DNA from: Bacteroidales bacterium
Lineage (GTDB): Bacteria; Bacteroidota; Bacteroidia; Bacteroidales; JAOZVK01
Direction: 5' to 3'
DNA length: 9,078 nucleotides
Assembly: GCA_029938185.1 (NCBI GenBank)
Contig: JAOZVK010000214.1
Coordinates: 1 to 9,078 of the forward strand
Shown here: positions 6,771 through 9,078 of the stretch, piece by piece
How the letters are laid out: each line of letters begins with the position of its first letter
Numbering within the stretch: the stretch's first letter is position 1
Translations under genes and position numbers: made by a program
The notes under the pieces: generated by a model
Seen by the model: only the letters and a program-made list of their open reading frames with translations
Database searches by the model: none
What the model was told of the DNA's origin: nothing

Positions 6771-6816
6771 AACCTTATTACCTTATTTATTATTTTTATA
6801 ATGAGGTAATAAGGTT
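6771..6816. repeat. 13-bp perfect hairpin inside the MITE-like element
   Basis: AACCTTATTACCT (6771-6783) faces AGGTAATAAGGTT (6804-6816) across a 20-base AT-rich loop. An AACCTTATTACTTTATTTA stretch also occurs in the relative near 8897-8916, but the right half of this stem is not kept there. Confidence 0.75.
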
Positions 6817-6866
6817 GAAATATAGTACTGACGATATTTTTCTACTAAGACAAGAAACAAAAAAAT

Positions 6867-6889
6867 ACTTGTGCTGAGCTTGTCGAAGT
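6867..6889. repeat. CTTCGACAAGCTCAG-type dispersed repeat
   Basis: The stretch contains GCTGAGCTTGTCGAAG within an imperfect palindrome that opens with ACTT and closes with AAGT. From memory this short sequence recurs in intergenic repeats of many bacterial genomes. It stands out here as more GC-rich than its surroundings and lies near the right end of the MITE-like element. I see one copy in this window. Confidence 0.45.
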
Positions 6890-7112
6890 AAGGTTTCCAA
6901 AATCGGTAAAAAGTGTAAAGTTTATTTTTGTTATTTGAAACATGTTATAATAATAAAAATTATTTAATAATATAATTAACAAGGCTGCTTATCAATAAGT
7001 TACGCAGTGAATTAGCTAAGATTACATGCTATTCTCATTTTTGAACTTAAATTTTTATATTAAAATTTTTAGATTTATATTTGTATTATAAAAATAAAAT
7101 AGGAAGTTGAAA

Positions 7113-7250
7113 TTAAATTTTACTGAAATTTGGGCAAAGGTCTTCAGTTTCTCCTGCTTTACCAAATCTACTTTTTGGCAAAATATGATGTTTATGTATA
7201 TAAAAAAAATTCCCACATTTACCGCATTTACCTTTTCTTGCCTCTTTCAT
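7113..7250 (-). pseudogene. Truncated HNH-nuclease-like ORF, 45 codons
   Basis: The ATG at 7248-7250 overlaps the stop of the upstream gene (ATGA), so the two are translationally coupled. The 45-residue product has C9-x2-C12 (KCGKCGN), then H-K-H-H-I-L-P-K-S-R-F-G (19-30), then G-E-T-E-D-L-C-P-N (33-41). That is the expected order of a zinc-binding HNH endonuclease: first CxxC knuckle, catalytic H-H, then L-C-P-N. In intact members the last motif continues C-H and a further helix with His; here it runs F-S-K-I and stops. The other two frames past this point do not restore C-H, so it is not a one-base frameshift. It is either a decayed nuclease or a kept minimal zinc-finger peptide. Confidence 0.65.
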
Positions 7251-7678
7251 TTTTTTAATTTTTTAATGATTCTAAAATGAAAATAATAATCTCCAAGTTC
7301 TTTTGTATAAGAAACTGGAATACTGTCAATTGAATAATTATCAGTTCCTTTGCTTTCCATTAATTTGATACTTTCCATTACTCCAGGAAGTTTCTCAATA
7401 TCGGCTCTAAGTAGATATTCGAACATTATTTTGTCAAAATTCTGTTCTTTTACATCTTCTTTTGCCAAAGGATTTGAAATATAGATATTAATACCTATTG
7501 AATTATCTTTCTCATCATAACTGGCTGTCATATAAACTTCACTGTTTTCGGATGGTATTACTTTATTCATTTCCTCTTTCACTATCATACTGACTTGCTC
7601 CTTGTCTAATCCTTTGTATATTTTTCCGAAGGCTTTAGCAAGTTTTGTGATGTTTACTTGTTCTTTGCTATCTTTCAT
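7247..7678 (-). CDS. Unrecognised 143-residue protein, first gene of an HNH pair
   Basis: I do not recognise the family. The protein is soluble, 143 residues, with no signal peptide or membrane helix. The first 40 residues look helical and charged (KLAKAFGKIYKGLDKEQV). A middle segment, Y-M-T-A-S-Y-D-E-K-D-N-S-I-G-I-N-I-Y-I-S (49-68), suggests beta strands, and the tail is basic (HFRIIKKLKK). Its stop overlaps the start of the HNH remnant by ATGA, so both come from one transcript. It diverges from the XRE-type regulator at 7927, which is the natural candidate for its control. A candidate promoter with a palindrome lies about 26-45 bp upstream. Confidence 0.75.
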   Translation of the reverse strand: MKDSKEQVNITKLAKAFGKIYKGLDKEQVSMIVKEEMNKVIPSENSEVYMTASYDEKDNSIGINIYISNPLAKEDVKEQNFDKIMFEYLLRADIEKLPGVMESIKLMESKGTDNYSIDSIPVSYTKELGDYYFHFRIIKKLKK

Positions 7679-7703
7679 ATTAATACTTTTTTAGATATGT
7701 TAT

Positions 7704-7723
7704 TTTGTAAGATTACAAATATA
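7704..7723 (-). promoter_or_regulatory. Candidate promoter box overlapped by a 16-bp palindrome
   Basis: TTTGTAA-GA-TTACAAA (7704-7719) is a perfect inverted repeat. On the minus strand TATATTTG (7716-7723) fits the Bacteroidota minus-7 consensus TAnnTTTG and overlaps the palindrome, 38 bp upstream of the ATG at 7678. No clear minus-33 TTTG partner is seen. A dimeric repressor bound here would cover the promoter, and the divergent XRE-type protein is the obvious candidate. This is inference from position. Confidence 0.35.
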
Positions 7724-7812
7724 AAATTATTATTACTAAATCATTAACTGTTTATTTACTTTTTTATTTATCTTTGTCGATTATTTTTTGATTGTTTATG
7801 TCTCTTTCTAAA

Positions 7813-7820
7813 TATTTTTG
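7813..7820 (+). promoter_or_regulatory. Candidate minus-7 box for the XRE-type regulator
   Basis: TATTTTTG matches TAnnTTTG. A TTG at 7792-7794, 18 bp upstream, or a TTTG at 7787-7790, 22 bp upstream, could serve as the minus-33 element. It would give a leader of about 100 bases before the ATG at 7927. In sequence this AT-rich such matches arise easily by chance. Confidence 0.25.
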
Positions 7821-7926
7821 ACTATAAACTGCTCAAAAGAATAATATAAAATACTAATCTGGTGTAAAGATATAAATATATATTAGTACATCCAAATATA
7901 TAATTGTTTTTTTTAATGAAAATTTT

Positions 7927-8307
7927 ATGTCAAGCTTAAATTCTGTTGGAGATAGAATAAAAGATGTTATGAATAAGGAACTTATGAATTATCGTTCCTT
8001 TGGAAAAAAAATTGGATATAGTGATGTAGTAGTTGGAAATATTATAAAAAATAGAAACAAACCAAGTTTTGATTTTATTTTTAACTTAATTCAAACATAT
8101 AATTGGATTGACCATACATGGTTATTAACTGGCAGAGGCAAAATGTTAAAAACAGGTAAAGAAATTATTGATAATAATAAATGTGTTGAGACAGATGATA
8201 AAACTTCTGTTTCCGATTTACGTCATACTATCAAAATACAACAAGAATTAATTGATTTTCTTAAAGAAGAAAATAAACGTTTAAAAACTGAGAATTTAAA
8301 AGCCTAA
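7927..8307 (+). CDS. XRE / phage-repressor-like transcriptional regulator
   Basis: Protein of 126 residues. Residues 6-75 form a helix-turn-helix domain of the XRE/repressor type: S-V-G-D-R-I-K-D-V-M start, turn-recognition helix around F-G-K-K-I-G-Y-S-D-V-V-V-G-N-I-I (25-40), K-N-R-N-K-P-S after it, and the closing W-L-L-T-G-R-G-K-M-L (65-74) typical of these proteins in Bacteroidota. There is no S24 peptidase domain, so no LexA-style self-cleavage. A C-terminal coiled coil (about 97-124, leucine-rich) should make it a dimer. It is transcribed away from the 7247-7678 gene, and such divergent pairs are often self-contained repressor/operon units. No Shine-Dalgarno is seen. The 61-bp repeat begins 12 bp past the stop. 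Confidence 0.85.
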   Translation: MSSLNSVGDRIKDVMNKELMNYRSFGKKIGYSDVVVGNIIKNRNKPSFDFIFNLIQTYNWIDHTWLLTGRGKMLKTGKEIIDNNKCVETDDKTSVSDLRHTIKIQQELIDFLKEENKRLKTENLKA

Positions 8308-8318
8308 AAAACATAGCC

Positions 8319-8379
8319 GTCAAGTGAAACAAAACCCGTCAGACCGCTCCAAGCGGTCAGACGGATGCCTCAAAGCACA
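8319..8379. repeat. 61-bp dispersed element with GC-rich hairpin, copy 2
   Basis: This is the partner of 3223-3283, differing only at A8359. The stem is CCGTC (8336-8340), mismatch, GACCGCT (8342-8348), CCA loop, AGCGGTC (8352-8358), GACGG (8360-8364). Here it starts 12 bp after the regulator's stop codon, where it could act as a transcript-end hairpin, though no U-run follows. Confidence 0.9.
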
Positions 8380-8412
8380 TAGCTTGCTATCAATATTTTT
8401 ATTATATACAGA

Positions 8413-8442
8413 TTATCAGGCGTAAGCAAAATTATTAATTAT
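8413..8442 (-). repeat. 30-bp inverted repeat, left arm, beside the broken paralogue
   Basis: Read on the minus strand it matches 8938-8967 on the plus strand at 28 of 30 positions, with the shared core AATTTTGCTTACGC-Y-TGATAA. Weaker similarity continues outward (TATAATA versus CATAATA). The two arms enclose about 495 bp holding the truncated gene copy and the MITE relative. Confidence 0.75.
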
Positions 8443-8468
8443 TCAAGACAAATATTTTCTGTAACACT

Positions 8469-8758
8469 CTAAGAATCCAAAATAGGTTTAAGAACATTTT
8501 CAACATCAGTATAAAATCGGGGATCATCAAAATCTTTGCGTTTCCATAGATATTTTTTAATACTATCAAGAAACATTTTGCTAATTATTTTTTGTGCCAC
8601 TTCTTTTTCAGTAATTTTACAATACTCCTCATAATTGGGAACATTTACATACATATCAAAACGACCATACTCCAACGCCAAAACTTTTTATCTGGACAAA
8701 ATGAATGAGTTTGAGTATCCATTGCCATAAAAGTCATACATATTTCTTTCAATTTATC
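8469..8758 (-). pseudogene. Truncated, frameshifted second copy of the 1602-2033 gene
   Basis: From 8471 to 8758 the DNA matches 1604-1892 with about 17 substitutions and one missing base (about 94% identity). The missing base lies in the region corresponding to W-R-W-K-S-G-A-F and shifts the frame there. Downstream of it 63 residues remain in register with only four differences (D/N, K/Q, E/D, A/D). Upstream of it D-K-L-K-E-I-C-M-T-F is still readable. The first 47 codons are gone; similarity stops at 8758, where a repeat begins. An ATG inside the repeat (8768-8770) happens to be in frame with the 5' part but would give only about 41 residues. A product from the ATG at 8681 (70 residues) is possible but would lack over half the protein. 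Confidence 0.85.
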
Positions 8759-8833
8759 GGCATTTTTCATTCATCGCTTTACACTTTTTCTATCAAAAAA
8801 TTGGCATTTTTCATTTATCGCTTTACACTTTTT
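8759..8833. repeat. Tandem pair of 31-bp repeats at the pseudogene break
   Basis: GGCATTTTTCAT, then TCATCG or TTATCG, then CTTTACACTTTTT occurs at 8759-8789 and 8803-8833, a 44-bp period, with one difference. The unit resembles the left end of the MITE-like element at 6687 (CATGTTTCATATAAACTTTACACTTTT). It starts at the first base after the pseudogene similarity ends. Confidence 0.8.
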
Positions 8834-8916
8834 GGATTTAAAACCTTATTTTTTTTGTTTTAACTTTAATAGAAATAAAGTTTAATCATCATTGTTAACC
8901 TTATTACTTTATTTAA
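8803..8916. mobile_element. Diverged partial relative of the 6687-6945 element
   Basis: After the shared CTTTACACTTTT end block the two sequences share AAAACCTTATTTTTT, a TTTAA-C/T-TTTAATAG-like block and AACCTTATTACTTTATTTA, in the same order and similar spacing. The right half of the 6687-6945 element, including the CTTCGACAAGCTCAG-type repeat and right end, is absent. It is therefore a decayed or truncated copy. Confidence 0.5.
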
Positions 8917-8928
8917 GTAATTAACAAT
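8891..8928. repeat. Short hairpin ATTGTTAA / TTAACAAT
   Basis: The 8-bp arms 8891-8898 and 8921-8928 enclose the AACCTTATTACTTT block of the element remnant, with an inner pairing TTACTT / AAGTAA (8904-8909 and 8915-8920). The neighbouring sequence (AACAATGAACAATGGATAAT) looks like simple intergenic repeat. No gene lies between here and the window end; 8982-9078 shows nothing identifiable. Confidence 0.5.
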
Positions 8929-8937
8929 GAACAATGG

Positions 8938-8967
8938 ATAATTAACAATTTTGCTTACGCTTGATAA
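8938..8967 (+). repeat. 30-bp inverted repeat, right arm; also a GCTTACGCTTGATAAACAG copy
   Basis: This is the inverted partner of 8413-8442 (28 of 30). Extended to 8971 it also matches the direct copy at 6525-6546 at 21 of 22 bases. It closes the segment carrying the pseudogene and the element remnant. Confidence 0.75.
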
Positions 8968-9078
8968 ACAGCATAATAAAAAAAACAAAAGTGTTGTTTT
9001 TATATATCGACCTACTTAAACTATTATAAGCACCCATACAAAAGTTTTTACCTATTTAGTATAGAGCTTACTTTTTGA

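Larger units (their letters stand above)
6687..6945. mobile_element. MITE-like non-autonomous element
   Basis: The 259-bp segment begins ACATGTTTCA (6687-6696) and ends TGAAACATGT (6936-6945), exact inverted copies. Just inside both ends is a second shared inverted block, TAAACTTTACACTTTT, offset by about nine bases on the right. The interior contains a perfect 13-bp hairpin and a CTTCGACAAGCTCAG-type repeat, and no transposase. An open frame of 62 codons crosses it but consists of low-complexity AT-rich codons. A diverged relative occurs at 8803-8916. No clear target-site duplication is seen. Confidence 0.6.
6472..7112. other. Gap of about 640 bp with a MITE-like element
   Basis: This is a very AT-rich, non-coding stretch between the caspase start and the HNH remnant. 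It holds a GCTTGCGCTTGATAAACAG repeat (6525-6546) and the MITE-like element (6687-6945). From 6946 to 7112 I see nothing beyond AT-rich sequence. No promoter for the caspase gene stands out. Confidence 0.6.

Noticed and set aside
6689..6877. 62-codon plus-strand open frame
   Set aside because: It lies wholly within the MITE-like element and its product is AT-codon low complexity (F, I, L, Y, K) with no recognisable domain.
7862..7875. GTGTAAAGATATAA shared with 2977-2990, considered as a common promoter or operator
   Set aside because: The flanks do not align, spacing to the next shared bases differs, and 14-mers this AT-rich can recur by chance in such sequence.
8769..8770. Rescue of the broken paralogue by the ATG inside the repeat
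   Set aside because: The start is in frame with the 5' remnant, but the missing base near the W-R-W region ends the frame after about 41 residues, so no full domain is restored.
8759..8833. Start of a CRISPR array
   Set aside because: There are only two units with a 13-base spacer, the unit resembles a transposable-element end, and no cas gene is present.
9036..9048. ACAAAAGTTTTT shared with 2053-2064, upstream of the intact paralogue, as possible leftover upstream sequence of the broken copy
   Set aside because: Only 12 AT-rich bases match, and none of the missing 5' coding sequence is found between 8834 and the window end.

Overview
The window is AT-rich, non-phage-like chromosome, most likely from a member of the Bacteroidota (probably an uncultured, Bacteroidales-like lineage). 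The evidence is indirect. There are no clear Shine-Dalgarno sequences ahead of the starts. There is a signal peptide ending in A|Q ahead of a WD40-caspase protein. Candidate TAnnTTTG promoter boxes are present, and many short palindromic dispersed repeats fill the gaps. No RNA gene, CRISPR array or transposase gene was seen.

Layout. The left part (80-2759) carries three minus-strand genes: rmuC (membrane-anchored coiled-coil DNA recombination protein), an unrecognised 143-residue protein, and a small membrane-anchored protein whose C-terminal half looks like a divergent GIY-YIG-type domain. A gap of about 800 bp follows (2760-3573). It is packed with inverted repeats, a 61-bp dispersed element and at most one doubtful 51-codon ORF. 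The centre (3574-6471, minus) is one large gene for an exported WD40-repeat protein with a C-terminal caspase-like (C14) protease domain, with His793 and Cys850 both present. A second gap (6472-7112) contains a MITE-like element of about 259 bp with matching ends. The right part holds a minus-strand pair (143-residue unknown protein plus a translationally coupled, truncated HNH-nuclease remnant), diverging from a plus-strand XRE/phage-repressor-like regulator. Last comes a broken second copy (about 94% identical DNA) of the unknown gene at 1602-2033, which stops exactly where a relative of the MITE-like element begins.

Main points of interest. (1) A perfect 33-bp palindrome lies between genes at 1473-1505 and again, with only its centre base changed, inside the reading frame of the caspase gene at 5965-5997, where it encodes exactly 11 extra residues. 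A second 33-bp palindrome of the same build but different base content lies in the same gene at 5267-5299. This resembles the coding-sequence palindromic elements known from Rickettsia. (2) The paralogous gene copy at 8469-8758 was truncated at a repeat-element end and lies between 30-bp inverted repeats. (3) A 45-codon HNH fragment is kept in ATGA overlap with its upstream gene.

No functional pathway obviously links the genes. The best-supported local unit is the divergent regulator/operon pair at 7113-8307, with a 16-bp palindrome over a candidate promoter. The rest reads as a chromosome region shaped by small non-autonomous repeats.
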